Below are positions 13,203 to 26,786 of a DNA stretch of 64,000 bases, in pieces. How positions within the stretch are numbered: position 1 is the first letter of the stretch; each line of letters begins with the position of its first letter. The stretch covers positions 45,267,562 to 45,331,561 of the forward strand of contig CM034533.1 in the NCBI GenBank assembly GCA_020002185.1, in the 5' to 3' direction. The notes under the pieces are model-generated. The model made no database searches and was not told the DNA's origin. It worked only from the letters and a program-made list of their open reading frames with translations. Both the position numbers and the translations under genes were made by a program. This stretch comes from Paraescarpia echinospica (taxonomy: Eukaryota; Annelida; Polychaeta; Sabellida; Siboglinidae).

Positions 13203-13566
13203 CAGGGGCGGATCCAAAAATCGAGTCTATTTTGGGGCACAAAAACCTCCATTGGCGGCCGAACTAAATGGCGTATGGTAGAATTGTTGTTGCTGCCGCG
13301 CCGCCGTAACTTAAGTCGCCATCTCGGCTGGACGAGTGATACCGGAAGACGGGGTGGTGGGTGGGTGGGTGGGTGGGGGGGGGTCTGTTGAAATTTTTGG
13401 GCCGCCGCGTCGCTGTAACTTATGTTTATTATAGCCTCAACAGGAGCACGTTTCAAACGATCTAGGGGGCACGGTCGCGTGGGCCCGTTATAAAAAGTCT
13501 GCGGGCACGCTTAATTCCTAAGGAATAGGGGGGCACGTGCTTCCAAGACACCTGGATTCACCCATA
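13203..13566 (+). mobile_element. hAT-like non-autonomous DNA transposon, copy 1
   Basis: It starts with CAGGGGCGGATCCA, a terminal sequence typical of hAT elements, and ends near CTGGATTCACCCATA, a decayed inverted version. The interior matches the copy at 37723-38021 over nearly its whole length (GAGT..TTTGGGGCACAAAAACC, TTTCAAACGATCTAGGGGGC, GCGTGGGCCCGTTATAAAA). It has no transposase. A clear 8-bp target duplication was not seen. A short (GGGT)n run lies at 13355-13382. Confidence 0.75.
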
Positions 13567-14976
13567 CACGCCGCCCTACTAACGTAATGCACCTACATTA
13601 CTTATGTATAGTATTGGTGTCAAAGCAAAGCCTGACGGAACTAATGCGCATACTTGTTGTGTAATGTACACAAACGCCTACGTACTGGATCCGTCAGTTG
13701 TCATTAAGATTAAGGTAACAACGGGTTTTTATTTAATCTAATTAAATTATACATTATTAACATGCACAAACTGTAAAGATTACTGGAATACGTGAAAGAT
13801 CGGACATTCCATACTTGATGCCACAAGCTATTTGTGTAATCACAATCAGATTGATGAGAACTTTTATTCGGACCAGCCACATAGTCAAAATATAATTATA
13901 CAGAGTTATTCGGATGTGCAAAAACCACCCAGTGCTCACTCAATCTACTATCTATATTGTTCTTTCTTCGGTTGTCTGAATGCAATTGTCCGGTGTAACG
14001 GGGCGAGACTAGTCCTGTGTCTAAAGTAGGCGTGTCCTAGGACCGCGCCAGAAATACGCGTTGCTTGTGATGTTATTTGTGCTAGTAATACATTTAAGTT
14101 ACACATTTCAATTGCATAATACATAGTATCAACATAATACATAGTATCAACATAAATATAACAATTTAAGAAATTATTTGCAGAGAAAACATAATAAAAA
14201 CAACAGTACGAAGAAACAACACATTTTTGGCACGACAGCTATTGGACGGTCAAAGGCAAGGTCAAACGTCAAAAGGGCAGTTCAAATTGATCACTGCGTT
14301 TGCGCGCACGCGCACGCGCACGCGCAATACGAAATGCACTACTGTTGACCTCTTGGCACGGGACTACACTCTTGGCACGGGACTACACTCTAGCCGTTAC
14401 ACCGTCTACACAAGTACATTGGTTGATACGTAATTACGGTTTGAACGGCACATATATATTATGGCATCGTGTGTATGTGACTGTTACGTACAACAGTCAA
14501 TATTCAGTTTTTGTTTCGATCGCTTTTGATTTGTTTTTATCAAACGTCCTGTTAACATGGCAGTCACTCGTGCAGGGCGTTGAGAACTGCAACATTCTCC
14601 AATATTTTGTATTACTGGCCGCATTACATTAATACACGTGCAATATTAATACACACTTAACACACTGCAAAACATTGTAATGCAGTGTTTTAATGCAACT
14701 GAATAACTTCCTTAGTGATCATACACAACATAATGAATACATAAACCGACATTTCATCTCAACTATTGTGAAACAACATTTAACGTTCATACATTTATGA
14801 TAAAATATTAATTGAATCCATTCTTTGATATTCTTGATAACACTCTGTACAACTCCCGACTAACTTCACAACCTCTAAAGCCAGACCCGCTTGCTCATGC
14901 GATATGTGATCTACCGGCTTGACCATCTATGATCAACTGCTCTCTGATTGCACTTGCCGTAAAGAGAAGCCTTCAC
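13567..14976. other. Intergenic stretch downstream of the TMEM272-like gene
   Basis: No recognised gene. A 21-bp direct repeat (CTTGGCACGGGACTACACT core) occurs twice at about 14354-14394, and a short GCGCACGC run lies near 14300-14320. The remainder is AT-rich and unique. Confidence 0.45.
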
Positions 14977-14982
14977 TTTAAT
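14977..14982 (-). terminator. Candidate poly(A) signal ATTAAA of the TMEM272-like gene
   Basis: On the minus strand ATTAAA lies about 70 bases after the stop codon at 15052. It is a common variant of the polyadenylation hexamer, and the position fits a short 3' UTR. Confidence 0.4.
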
Positions 14983-15051
14983 ATGGCAGAACGGCGAGTA
15001 GCGACAAATGGAACTCGGATATGATATGTTGCAAGCTTCGCCCGTGGGCTG

Positions 15052-15488
15052 TTAGGACTTCTCCAGACAGCATCGGTGACACAACAGGAGAATGGCGGCA
15101 ATCATCAACACGAAGGCGGCTATGCCGTAACATATGAGGATCTGGACGAAGGTGAACATATACACCGTCTCGTCGCACCAGTTGCTCGGCTCGTGCAGCA
15201 GCTGGATGAAGTGTGGACGCCATATGGCGAAAGTCCAGTAGTTGCCGCACGCAAACCACGCCAAGAGGAAGAGACTGAGTACGGCGTCGGAGAACCGCGA
15301 CGACTTGGAGGCAGGGACGTCTCCACCGTCCTCGTCTGGTCGATACACGTCGTCCAGCTTCTCGTAACGCCGGGACCGCACCTGGCGCCACATCAGAGAC
15401 ATCACCTTCAGCAGGCCGAAGCACCCGCCGACCAGAAGGTAGATCGGCAGCTTCGGTTCCTTCGGGCACTCGTTCAGGTATTTGACGC
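15052..15488 (-). CDS. TMEM272-like four-pass membrane protein, last exon
   Basis: This exon encodes the C-terminal ~145 residues of a small membrane protein of the TMEM272-like family. It starts after a good acceptor (CGTCCACAG) and ends at TAA. The conserved core is GVKYLNECP, then IYLLVGGCFGLLK (second membrane segment). A charged cytoplasmic-type loop (RSRRYEKLDDVYRPDEDGG) follows, then two more membrane segments around LSLFLLAWFACGNYW and VQILICYGIAAFVLM. The NECP..P.IYLLVGG signature and the AWF..GN motif are typical of the family, whose biochemical role is unknown. The splice phase (1) matches the exon at 16752-16811. The 5' exons beyond 18293 were not found, so the gene is annotated as partial. 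Confidence 0.85.
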
Positions 15489-15814
15489 CTGTGGACGAGA
15501 CGCAATAACAGACGTGTCGGAGAGGCAGAAACGAAAACATGACATCGCACCTAATTATGACCTCAACTGGACATGTGGCTTTAGAATTTGTGTTCGTTTA
15601 TGTCGCCCTAGGATTGACAGTGTGTTATCGCTTCGTAAACAATCTACGTTATATTAACTGCACAGTGTAGGCGCCATGGTAATGTAATCACATTTCTTCA
15701 AGCTAAGACTCCATATAAGCATAACTCTCAAAGTCATATTCTTATTAATATGTTGCTTAATAGTTATTTGGTTTGACATTATTGATCCCTTGCCCACACA
15801 TGTTGTATGGACAC

Positions 15815-16008
<194 letters not shown>

Positions 16009-16751
16009 GGAACCGGTGATGACTGGAAACAATAGGCACATTTTATTGTTATACTCGATTATGTAATATTTCCTAAACCTGCATGAAGAAGACCATAATA
16101 TATCGAGAACACCAGCTGTCAATCATAAGCACCCACGTATAATACATACCTGGTTCGGTCCACTAATAAAATAATTAAGCTAAACTTATTTTATGCAATT
16201 TAGGTTAGATAGTTTAGTTTTTATCTGTGGCACGCCTGGCAAATTGTATCGATTTGCATATTTGAAAAGTTTTCATAAATTGATGGTGCGTCTGTCTAAT
16301 AAACATTTAGCAATATTATGTGTCGTTCATATCCGATCTTATACACATGTTTGATTAGAAGTTACACGTTCCATGACTATAGTTTTATTCAAATGCAGTG
16401 GAAATGGTGTTCAACGCATATTTCCTACATTTCGTGAGCTAAAGTTATTTGTATCTAAACTGGATATTAACATTGCTTAAGATTTTGCCAATGGCAGTTG
16501 ATACGTTAAAACAGATAACAATAATTATTATTATGGCACATTGTTTTTTCTAATTTAATTATCTTTTACAATTAAACGTTAATCAACATATTTTATTATG
16601 TTGTTTTTCCTTTACAATTAAAATATCACCGACGTATTTTATTATGTTGTTTTCAAACAGTGCGACGCACAATATAAAAAAGCATACTGTGTAATAACGG
16701 AATAACGTAACGTGTACGAATACTTGAGACAAAAACACACGAGTAACTCAC

Positions 16752-16811
16752 CTACTGAAATCATCGCAACGGGCAGCGACAGGAACATTCCGAGAAAGAC
16801 GGTCACCATCA
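16752..16811 (-). CDS. TMEM272-like protein, internal 60-bp exon
   Basis: The exon is bounded by CCCTTTCAG upstream and GTGAGT downstream on the minus strand. It encodes MVTVFLGMFLSLPVAMISV, the first membrane segment of the family. Both ends are phase 1, so it joins in frame to the 163-bp exon upstream and to GVKYLNECP in the last exon. It is too short to be seen as an isolated ORF, and the in-frame join on both sides supports it. Confidence 0.85.
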
Positions 16812-16912
16812 CTGAAAGGGAAACGAAGACAGGTAAAGAAAACAGTTTAAAAAACAAAATACATCAATGAAGATGCAACACAGCATACGTCATTACCGGG
16901 TGGTACACGACA

Positions 16913-16926
16913 CCAGTAGATGTCGC
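16913..16926 (+). promoter_or_regulatory. Candidate CTCF-type site
   Basis: CCAGTAGATGTCGC matches the animal CTCF core consensus CCASYAGRKGGCRS at 13 of 14 positions. It lies in the intron about 100 bases upstream of the internal TMEM272-like exon. A motif match alone is weak evidence. Confidence 0.25.
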
Positions 16927-18130
16927 TCTGCATGACGTAGGATCTGTTCTTTGTCCAATGGAAGCACGTTTCTGAAGAACTACGCCCAAACAAGCGTCAG
17001 GACGAATGACGCTCCGAAGCGCTCCACTTGTAAGTTTCAACTAGTCCGTTTCGGCGCAGACTGGCTCGCGGGCACACGAATCGATTCAGCGAAACTCTCC
17101 GCTACCAGTCGGCACCTGCTGTAATTGTATAATTACACCCGAGGCGAGTGGTCGAAAATTGAATCTTCAAATAATCGGAAAGAACATAATGACGAACACA
17201 TGCATAGCTGCGCGTCTGCCTGCGTCCGACTCCGTCCGTTCCGTGTCTCGTGCGCCGGAACCGTAATTAGATAAATAAGGCGAATTAGCGACACGGGACG
17301 GAAGAGGCATGGCGGAATGCGAGACAGGTCGCGGAAAAACGACGAGATCTGCAATTACTCGGAATAATTGGATGCAGATCGCCCCGCGAACGTGGCGGAA
17401 TTAAATTCCTGCGAGGCCAGTGGCGAACTGAGTCCGCGTGCAGAGGTTGTTGTATTGAATTGAGGGCCTATGGTGGTAATTACTTCGGTAGGGTCGGCGC
17501 AACAAGAACGTGTCGTGTCGTGTCGTGTATTTCGCTTTACAGACAGGTTGATTATGAAATATTGACACTCAAGCTGAAGCTGAAGACACATTAGTTCATT
17601 TAAAAAATAAGAAACAGGAGATTAACGATTACCTTTCTATTTCAAAATGAATACAGCTGCTCTATTGATTTGTTTCTCATTAGAACCAACGCACATATAT
17701 TACGACAACTTCATGGCAATTTAAAGAAACATACAGTACATGTATTATTGGTTTTCTAACGTAGAGCTTATCTCACGTCACACGGAACTTGACACAGAAC
17801 CAGTGCACTGAAATATCACGGTGGATTGTAATTATACAAAGCAGTGGTTTTGGGCAAAAGATTAATATCGTCAAACGAGTGATAAAACAGTTGTTAAAGC
17901 GATCGAATTAGACATGGACACAACATAATTCTTGATCGCGGAAGTAGTACAAACAGCGCATGCGTGGAGATGTAGCTTCCGCCTTGTCAGGTAAGCGAAG
18001 CGCGTCATTTAATTTAATAAACCGTCTTACAATGGTGCTGATTACGAACATTAGCGAGGTGGCGGCAAGTGGGTGAACTGCTAAAGACAAATTAGATTAT
18101 GGAATGTCGCTGCAAGTTAGTTGTACGTAC

Positions 18131-18293
18131 AGGTGTTGCCGATAATGCTGAGTGACTTGCGGACGAACTCGAAGGAAGTCTCCGCCTCCTCGTTGGCCTC
18201 CTCGATCTGGAGGAAGATGGAATCGTAGGACTGTTCGAGGCAGAGCTCCGTCGACCAGTCGCTGTGACACAGACTCTTCTCATCCTCGTGGGC
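18131..18293 (-). CDS. TMEM272-like protein, upstream cytoplasmic exon
   Basis: This 163-bp exon is open from CTTCCAG|GCC to CCT|GTACGT on the minus strand. It encodes an acidic N-terminal region (AHEDEKSLCHSDW, then LEQSYDSIFLQIEEANEEA, then ETSFEFVRKSLSIIGNT). It starts in phase 0 and ends in phase 1, as needed to join the membrane exon at 16811. The resulting junction reads SIIGNTLMVTVFLG, which resembles the stretch just before the first membrane segment in TMEM272-like proteins. The codon-phase match and typical splice sites are the main evidence. The exon with the start codon lies further upstream, perhaps beyond the satellite block at 18.6-19.9 kb. Confidence 0.75.
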
Positions 18294-18583
18294 CTGGAAG
18301 GCAGAACACGTTAGGTCATTTCTGTATTAATGCGCTAATGTGGAGGCATGGTAAATACATCTCCCCCAGGTGCCGAGGACCATTCTCCTTTTTATGTTCT
18401 TTCGCATTCTTGGACCATATGGTCTACTAATTAACGATGGTCTACTAATTAACGATGGATTAAAACACAGAGTTATTTACTTGTTTTCAGTTGACAAATT
18501 GGGTGCTCAACCATTCCCTAGGTGGCGCCTGGGTGGAATTTTGTTTAATGTGTCAGAAAATCATTATCTGCAGGCGGGCGGAC

Positions 18584-18719
18584 GGGCGCGGGCGGACCGG
18601 CGGGTGGACGGGCGGGCGGGTGGACGGGCAGACGGACGGACGGACGGACGGACGGACGGACGGACGGACGAACGGACGGACAATCAGACAGACAGGCGAA
18701 AGGACAACTAATTCGTGTT

Positions 18720-18765
<46 letters not shown>

Positions 18766-18775
18766 TGTGTGTGTA
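18584..18775. repeat. GACG and GT microsatellites
   Basis: A GGCG/GACG tetranucleotide run (18584-18690) is followed by a GT run (18720-18775). Confidence 0.95.
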
Positions 18776-18779
18776 ACAG

Positions 18780-19880
18780 CCACACACACATTAACAACAA
18801 CAACAACACACACACACCACACACACCACACATACACCACACACACACCACACACACCACACATACACCACACACACCACACATACACCACACACACACC
18901 ACACACACACACATACACATACACATGCGCGCGCACATACACACACACACACACAAACAAACACACACACACCACACACACCACACCACACACACACCAC
19001 ACACACACCACACACCACACATACGCCACACCGCACACCACACACGCCACGCACACCACACACCACATACACCACACACCACACCACACTCACCACACAC
19101 ACACACATACACACGCGCGCGCACCTTTACACACACACACACAAACAAACGCCACACACACCACATACCCACACACCACATGCCACCGCACACCACGCAC
19201 ACCACACACCACATACACCACACACCACGCACCACACTCACCACACACACACATACACACGCGCGCGCACATACGCACACACACACACACAAACAAGCAC
19301 GCACGCACACACACACACCACGCATGCACCACGCACCACGCATACCGCACCGCACACACCCACACACACCACACACTACGCACACCACACACACCACGCA
19401 CCACACATACACCACACGCACCACACATACCACCACACACACCACACACGCACACACCACACACACCACCTCACCACACACACACACATACACGCGCGCA
19501 CATGCACACACGCACACACACGCACAAACACACACACACACACACACACCACACACACCACACACACCACACATACACCACACACACACCACACACACAC
19601 CACACTCATCACACACACCACACACACCACACATACCACACACACCACACACACCACACATACACACGCGCGCGCGCACATACACACACACAAACAAACA
19701 CACATGCACACGCACACACACAAACACAAAAAAAAAAATAAATAAACTAATAAGACAAACAAACACATATATACACATAGACAGGCGCATACGCACGTAC
19801 GCACACACGCACACACGCACACTCGCACACACGCACACACGCACACACTCACGCACGCACACACGCACACACGCACACAC
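18780..19880 (+). repeat. CACACCACA satellite with higher-order periodicity
   Basis: About 1.1 kb of CACACCACACATACC-type repeats. A landmark block (CGCGCGCGCACATACACACA followed by AAACAAAC) recurs at about 18927, 19113, 19258, 19491 and 19667, which shows amplification of 145-230-bp segments rather than plain slippage. The long His/Thr open frames are artefacts. Confidence 0.9.
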
Positions 19881-20129
19881 GCACGTACATACGTACTGAC
19901 ATAGTCCTGTTTTCTTTTCCCCAGAGAATCTACTGACTGAACATTTTATTTTGATGTTATGCGATTCCAACACGTTTCCAATTCTTAGTCATGATATTAT
20001 CACCGACCTCAGACATACAACGACAGGTAATGACCATTGATAACAGCAAATGCATTACCGCAATTAGTCGTTCAACGAAGCACGGTTCTGCTGCCAGTGA
20101 TCAGTGTCTTTAACAAAAACACAACACTA

Positions 20130-20293
20130 CTCTGTGATCTCACCTAGTCAACCTCACACCACGGACACTTCTGTGTGATCTCACATAGTCAACCTCACAC
20201 CACGGACACTACTGTGTGATCTCACATAGTCAACCTCACACCACGGACACTACTGTGTGATCTCACATAGTCAACCTCACACCACGGACACTT
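20130..20293 (+). repeat. 41-bp tandem repeat, four copies
   Basis: Copies begin at 20130, 20171, 20212 and 20253 (CTGTGTGATCTCACATAGTC, then AACCTCACACCACGGACACTA). The first copy carries two or three differences and the others are nearly identical. Confidence 0.95.
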
Positions 20294-21662
20294 AATAGGA
20301 TGATGCATTCCGTTCATCTGCCACACTCCTCGTTCGTCGACGTAGACGGACGTGAGCACGAATACGGAGCACCGTTCAATATCCCTATGGAGTTGTGATT
20401 ACAACTTGGAAAACGATCTATCTTCGTTTATATTATATAACACTTTTTAAGTTGTGAATAGTCATGTCAAATGTGTCATTGTTGCTGCAGGTGATTGTTA
20501 TATTGTATGTTGATTTTTGATCGCGCCATTTCATCATTTAATGGGAAGAGTGTCAGGATCTCTCCAATTCCTAAGCAACCATCGTTCGTTCTTTTAATTC
20601 CTTCACTGAACATATCTAAGGACTGAAAGAAAGGATCTAAGCCTCCTGCAGCAGATACGAAACTACCAATCCATCTAACAATCAAGCAATCACCCAGCCA
20701 TCATTTCATCCGACAACGAAATCACTTCTTCATCTATCAACCGCCAACAAGACTGAAACTATATTCTCTTGTTGTTTGCGTGGGCTACAAACCACGCAAC
20801 GTCGCACTATCACGATACAGTTAATTGAGATGTCTAAACCACATCTCGGGGTATTGTACTGGCGGTCAGCATTGATTACGACAATAAAATCATCCTCACT
20901 CTCGAGAAACCGCGAAACGTCCGTATGAATTACCATATCCAATATCTCGCCATTTATACAGCGCTTAGGGATCTTGACATAATCTCTCGACACACCCGAA
21001 TGTAACACAGCGCTTTCGCGGTTGGCATAGTTATTGCTGCGGTGATTATCATATATAAATTGTAACTAATGAAGTCGTATGAGAATTATGCAGACAGTGT
21101 TCATGGTGTGAGTTGGTGTTCGGTGCCACCCATTCCTTCGTTCGTCTTTGCTCCAGTTCAGTCAGCCATGAACGAGAACTCGACGCTTTTGGTGCGGCTG
21201 GTTTAACTTGCGATACTATAGCGTCATAGGTCGGAAACAAACAAATCTTCTAACCCGTGTGACAAAGAAACCGGGTTTCTTCGCTTTGGATCGAAAGCTT
21301 AGTAGAGACTAAACCACCCCGAGTCGTTCTCATCAGCTGTAACAAACCAAAAAAGAAATCTACGGAGTCGTTGTCTGTGTCTGTAGAATACGCCACTACA
21401 GAAAAGCTTGCTCTCCGGTTGCGTTGCTGGATCACTTTGGTGACTTTTGTAATGTTCCCTCGTGTATTGGTAATGCACGCACAACCTTCTATATTCGCTC
21501 TCCGTCGTCTCGCCGGTGTACGGTCCGAACCTGTGTACGGCCTAATACGAGTGATAGCGATAATAAGCTAATTTGCCGTTTTGCGCATGCGTATTAGCAA
21601 CACTACTGCATTATTTTCGAAGAATAATATTTTGCGTCACACCAAGGACAAAACTGGACATT
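20294..21662. other. Intergenic stretch, no recognised gene
   Basis: Only short frames without domains; no convincing exon pair or transposon signature was seen. It borders the 27-bp minisatellite on its right. Confidence 0.45.
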
Positions 21663-24600
21663 ACTCGTGGTGTGACTGTAAGTGACAATACCCGTGGAGT
21701 GACTGTGAGTGACAATACCCATGGAGTGACTGTGAGTGACACTACCCGAGGTGTGACTGTTAGTGACAATACCCGTGGTGTGACTGTGAGTGACACTACC
21801 ATGGTGTGACTGTTAGTGACACTACCCGCGGTGTGACTGTTAGTGACAATACCCGTGGAGTGACAGTGAGTGACACTACCCGAGGTGTGACTGTTAGTGA
21901 CAATACCCGTGGTGTGACTGTGAGTGACACTACCATGGTGTGACTGTTAGTGACACTACCCGCGGTGTGACTGTTAGTGACAATACCCGTGGAGTGACTG
22001 TGAGTGACAATACCCGCGGTGTGACTGTTAGTGACAATACCCGTGGTGTGACTGTGAGTGACACTACCATGGTGTGACTGTGAGTGACACTACCCGCGGT
22101 GTGACTGTTAGTGACAATACCCGTGGTGTGACTGTTAGTAACAATACTCGTGCTGTGACTGTGAGTGACAATACCCGTGGTGTGACTGTGAGTGACAATA
22201 CCCGTGGAGTGACTGTGAGTGACACTACCCGCGGTGTGACTGTTTAGTGACAATACCCGTGGTGTGACTGTGAGTGACACTACCATAGTGTGACTGTTAG
22301 TGACACTACCCGCGGTGTGACTGTTAGTGACAATACCCGCGGAGTGACTGTGAGTGACACTACCCGCTGTGTGACTGTTAGTGACAATACCCGCGGTGTG
22401 ACTGTTAGTGACAATACCCGTGGTGTGACTGTGAGTGACACTACCATGGTGTGACTGTGAGTGACACTACCCGCGGTGTGACTGTTAGTGACAATACCCG
22501 TGGTGTGACTGTTAGTAACAATACCCGTGCTGTGACTGTGAGTGACAATACCCGTGGTGTGACTGTTAGTGACAATACCCGCGGTGTGACTGTTAGTGAC
22601 AATACCCGTGGTGTGACTGTGAGTGACACTACCATGGTGTGACTGTGAGTGACACTACCCGCGGTGTAACTGTTAGTGACAATACCCGTGGTGTGACTGT
22701 TAGTAACAATACCCGTGCTGTGACTGTGAGTGACAACACCCGTGGTGTGACTGTGAGTGACAATACCCGCGGAGTGACGGTGAGTGACACTACCCGCGGT
22801 GTGACTGTTAGTGACAATACCCGTGGTGTGACTGTGAGTGACACTACCATAGTGTGACTGTTAGTGACACTACCCGCGGTGTGTCTGTTAGTGACAATAC
22901 CCGTGGAGTGACTGTGAGTGACACTACCCGCGGTGTGAATGTGAGTGACACTAGCCGTGGAGTGACTGTGAGTGACACTTCCCGCGGTGTGACTGTTAGT
23001 GACAATACCCGTGGTGTGACTGTTAGTGACAATACCCGTGCAGTGACTGTGAATGACACTACACGCGGTGTGACTGTAAGTGACAATACCCGTGGAGTGA
23101 CTGTGAGTGACACTACCCGCGGTGTGACTGTTAGTAACAATACCCGAGGTGTGACTGTGAGTGACAATACCCGCGGTGTGACTGTTAGTGACAATACCCG
23201 TGGAGTGACTGTGAGTGACACTATCCGCGGTGTGACTGTTAGTGACAATACCCGTGGAGTGACTGTGAGTGACACTATCCGCGGAGTGACTGTTAGTAAC
23301 AATATCCGTGTTGTAACTGGTAGTGACAATACCCGTGGAGTGAATGTGAGTGACACTACCCGCGGTGTGACTTTTAGTGACAATACCCGTGGTGTGACTG
23401 TGAGTGACACTACCATGGTGTGACTGTGAGTGACACTAACCGCGGTGTGACTGTTAGTGACAATACCCGTGATGTGACTGTTAGTAACATTCCCCGTGCT
23501 TTGACTGTGAGTGACAATACCCGTGGTGTGAATGTGAGCGACAATACCCGTGGAGTGACTGTGAGTTACATACACGTGGTGTGATTGTTAGTAACAATAT
23601 CCGCGGTGTGACTGCGAGTGAAAATACCCGTGGTGTGACTGTGAGTGACACTACCCGCGGTGTGACTGTTAGTGACAATACCCGTGGTGTGACTGTGAGT
23701 GACACTACCATAGTGTGACTGTTAGTGACACTACCCGCGGTGTGACTGTTAGTGACAATACCCGTGGTGTGACTGTGAGTGACACTACCATAGTGTGACT
23801 GTTAGTGACACTACCCGCGGTGTGACTGTTAGTGACAATAGCCGTGGTGTGACTGTTAGTAACAATACCCGCGGTGTGACTGTGAGTGACAATACCCGTG
23901 GTGTGACTATTAATAACAATATCTGTGGTGTGAGTGTTAGTGACAATACCCGTGGTGTGATTGTGAGTGACAATACCCGCGTTGTGACTGTTAGTGACAA
24001 TACCCGTGGTGTGACTGTGAGTACACTACCATGGTGTGACTGTGAGTGACACTACCCACAGTGTTACTGTTAGTGACAATACCAGTGGTGTGACTGTGAG
24101 TGACACTACCCGCGGTGTGACTGTTAGTGACAATACCCGTGGTGTGACTGTGAGTGATACTACCGTGGTGTGACTGTGAGTGACACTACCCGCAGTGTGA
24201 CTGTTAATGACAATACCAGTGGTGTGACTGTTAGTAACAATACCCGTGGAGTGAGGGTGAGTGACACTACCCGCGGAGTGACTGCTAGTAACAATACCCG
24301 TGCTGTGACTGTTAGTGACAATACCCGCGGTGTGACTGTTAGTGACAATACCCGTGGAGTGACTGTGAGTGACACTACCCGCTGTGTGACTGTTAGTGAC
24401 AATACCCGAGGTGTGACTGTGTGTGACACTACCATGGTGTGAATTGAGTGACACTAACCGCGGTGTGACTGTTAGTGACAATACCCGCGGTGTGACTGTG
24501 AGAGAAAATACCCGTGGTGAGACTGTTAGTGACAATACCCGTGGTGTGACTGTGAGTGACACTACCATGGTGTAACTGTGAGTGACACTACCCGCGACGT

Positions 24601-25600
24601 GACTTTTAGTGACAATACCATGGTGTGACTGTTAGTGACAATACCCGTGGTGTGACTGTGAGTGACAATACCCGCGGTGTGACTGTGAGTGACACTACCT
24701 GCGGTGTGACTGTTAGTGACAATACCAGTGGTGTGACTGTTAGTAACAATACCCGTGGAGTGAGGGTGAGTGACACTACCCGCGGAGTGACTGCTAGTAA
24801 CAATACCCGTGCTGTGACTGTTAGTGACAATACCCGCGGTGTGACTGTTAGTGACAATACCCGAGGAGTGACTGTGAGTGACACTACCCGCGGTGTGACT
24901 GTTAGTGACACTACCATGGTGTGAATTGAGTGACACTACCATGGTGTGAATTGAGTGACACTAACCGCGGTGTGACTGTTAGTGACAATACCCGCGGTGT
25001 GACTGTGAGAGAAAATACCCGCGGTGTGACTATTAATGACAATACATGTGGTGTGACTGTTAGTGACAATACCCGTGGTGTGACTGTGAGTGACACTACC
25101 ATGGTGTGACTGTGAGTGACACTACCCGCGGTGTGACTGTGAGTGACAGTACCTGCGGTGTGACTGTTCGTGAACATACCCGTGGTGTGACTGTTAGTAA
25201 CAATACCCGCCGTGTGACTGTGGGTGACAATACCCGTGGTGTGACTATTAATGACAATACATGTGGTGTGACTGTTAGTGACAACACCCGCGGTGTGACT
25301 GTTAGTGACAATACCCGTGGAGTGACTGTGAGTGACACTACCCGCGGAGTGACTGTTAGTAACAATACCCGTGCTGTAACTGGTAGTGACAATACCCGTG
25401 GTGTGACTGTTAGTGACAATACCCGTCGAGTGACTGTTAGTGACACTACCTGCGGTGTGACTGTGAGTGACACTACCATGGTGTGACTGTGAGTGACACT
25501 AACCGTGATGTGACTGTTAGTGACAATACCCGTGGTGTGACTGTTAGTAACATTCCCCGTGCTTTGACTGTTAGTGACAATTTCCGTGGTGTGACTGTCG
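21663..25600 (+). repeat. 27-bp minisatellite, about 146 copies
   Basis: Head-to-tail copies of a 27-bp unit (GTGTGACTGTTAGTGACAAT followed by ACCCGTG). Two sub-variants, ...GACAATACCCGTGG and ...GACACTACCCGCGG, alternate irregularly. A CCATGGTGTGA variant, in some copies CCATAGTGTGA, marks segment ends at about 21800, 21934, 22067, 22283, 22442, 22632, 22847, 23412, 24030 and later, giving higher-order blocks of about 130-800 bp. The unit reads GVTVSDNTR on plus and VSLTVTPRVL on minus. Stops occur mainly in the marker variants, so the array falls into many ORF segments. Confidence 0.95.
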
Positions 25601-26786
25601 AGGGAAGATAGTGAGCATTTCAGTAAAATCTGTTGTACAGCGCAGACGGACATTTGTTTCTCGGAGTGGGGGTTAGCAGCGGTTTAACTTAGCGCCGTGC
25701 GTCGACATAGACGTCTATTGAACCATAACACAGTTTATTTTCCGATCACGGTGTTTTGCTAGGTTATTGTCTTCGTGTACATATAGACAGTTTTTGTTAT
25801 GATAAAATAATTTAAACGGTTACTGCATGAAGAACGAATAAATATTTTATTAAAATAAATGTATTGATTAGACGATTGTGGTATACTTTTATTAGAAATC
25901 ACTTGTAAATAACTATTGGTTAATAAAAAAAAGAAAACCATTAAAGCACAATAACGCACAAAACGAATTCGCGGTACCCACGGGTCAATTCAAAGTTTTA
26001 TGAAGTGGGTGTGGGTATATGAGGGGGGTCTGAGGTTAAATTATATATTTCGTGTCGGCTCCAACATTTTGAGACATTCCCCAAAAGCGGACCAATGCTG
26101 CTGCGCTGCAACACTTAATTCCACATAATGACGGAACGGAAGCGAAAGTGGAATTACGGTATGGGTGCGTGTAGAGTAGTGTTTCCGGGACGCAATGGTG
26201 CGCGTGACGTGCATGGTTTAGAGGTTTGCTGCAGTTGCCCCAAGGCCCGCAGACGTACTATGCAACTCGCACAGACTGCTGACTTTCGTGGCTGACAAAT
26301 GATGTTTATTTGCAAGAAACACGCCAATCTTAGATGGTAAATAAGCCTGTAATAATGACAAGGCATTAGCTAAAATCCATTTCCTTCGTGTACACAAAGT
26401 ATAATATTGAATGTAACGTTTTGTTACATTATACAGAAAAATATATATGTGTAAATAAATCAGACTTTAAACCTGTCTGTCTCGCGAATCCCGCGGAACG
26501 TTCACATTTATCTAGTCGATCACGCGGTATTGTGCTGTTCAGTTTTTTATTGTTTAATCAAGCGGAACTATTTTCCCTCAAGCGGAACTCTTTTCCCTCA
26601 AGCGGGCATACGATTACGGCTTGGGATTGGGTTTTATGATCGGGATGTATGCGGGAGATCTTGGATCAAGTCTGACACAGGATGTATTCTACAAGGTGTA
26701 TTTTAGTTGATCTTTTCATAATGTAACATTGAACAAAACTGCACCATAAGGTTATAAATATGCGAAATAGCAAGATTCTGTTCAAT
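25601..26786. other. Intergenic stretch between two minisatellites
   Basis: Unique AT-rich sequence. A small local repeat (AAGCGGAACT.TTTTCCCTC, two and a half copies) lies at 26560-26605. No gene was recognised. Confidence 0.45.

Noticed and set aside
18491..19973. Frames of about 390-420 codons in the CACACCACA region
   Set aside because: Microsatellite read-through, open in nearly every frame.
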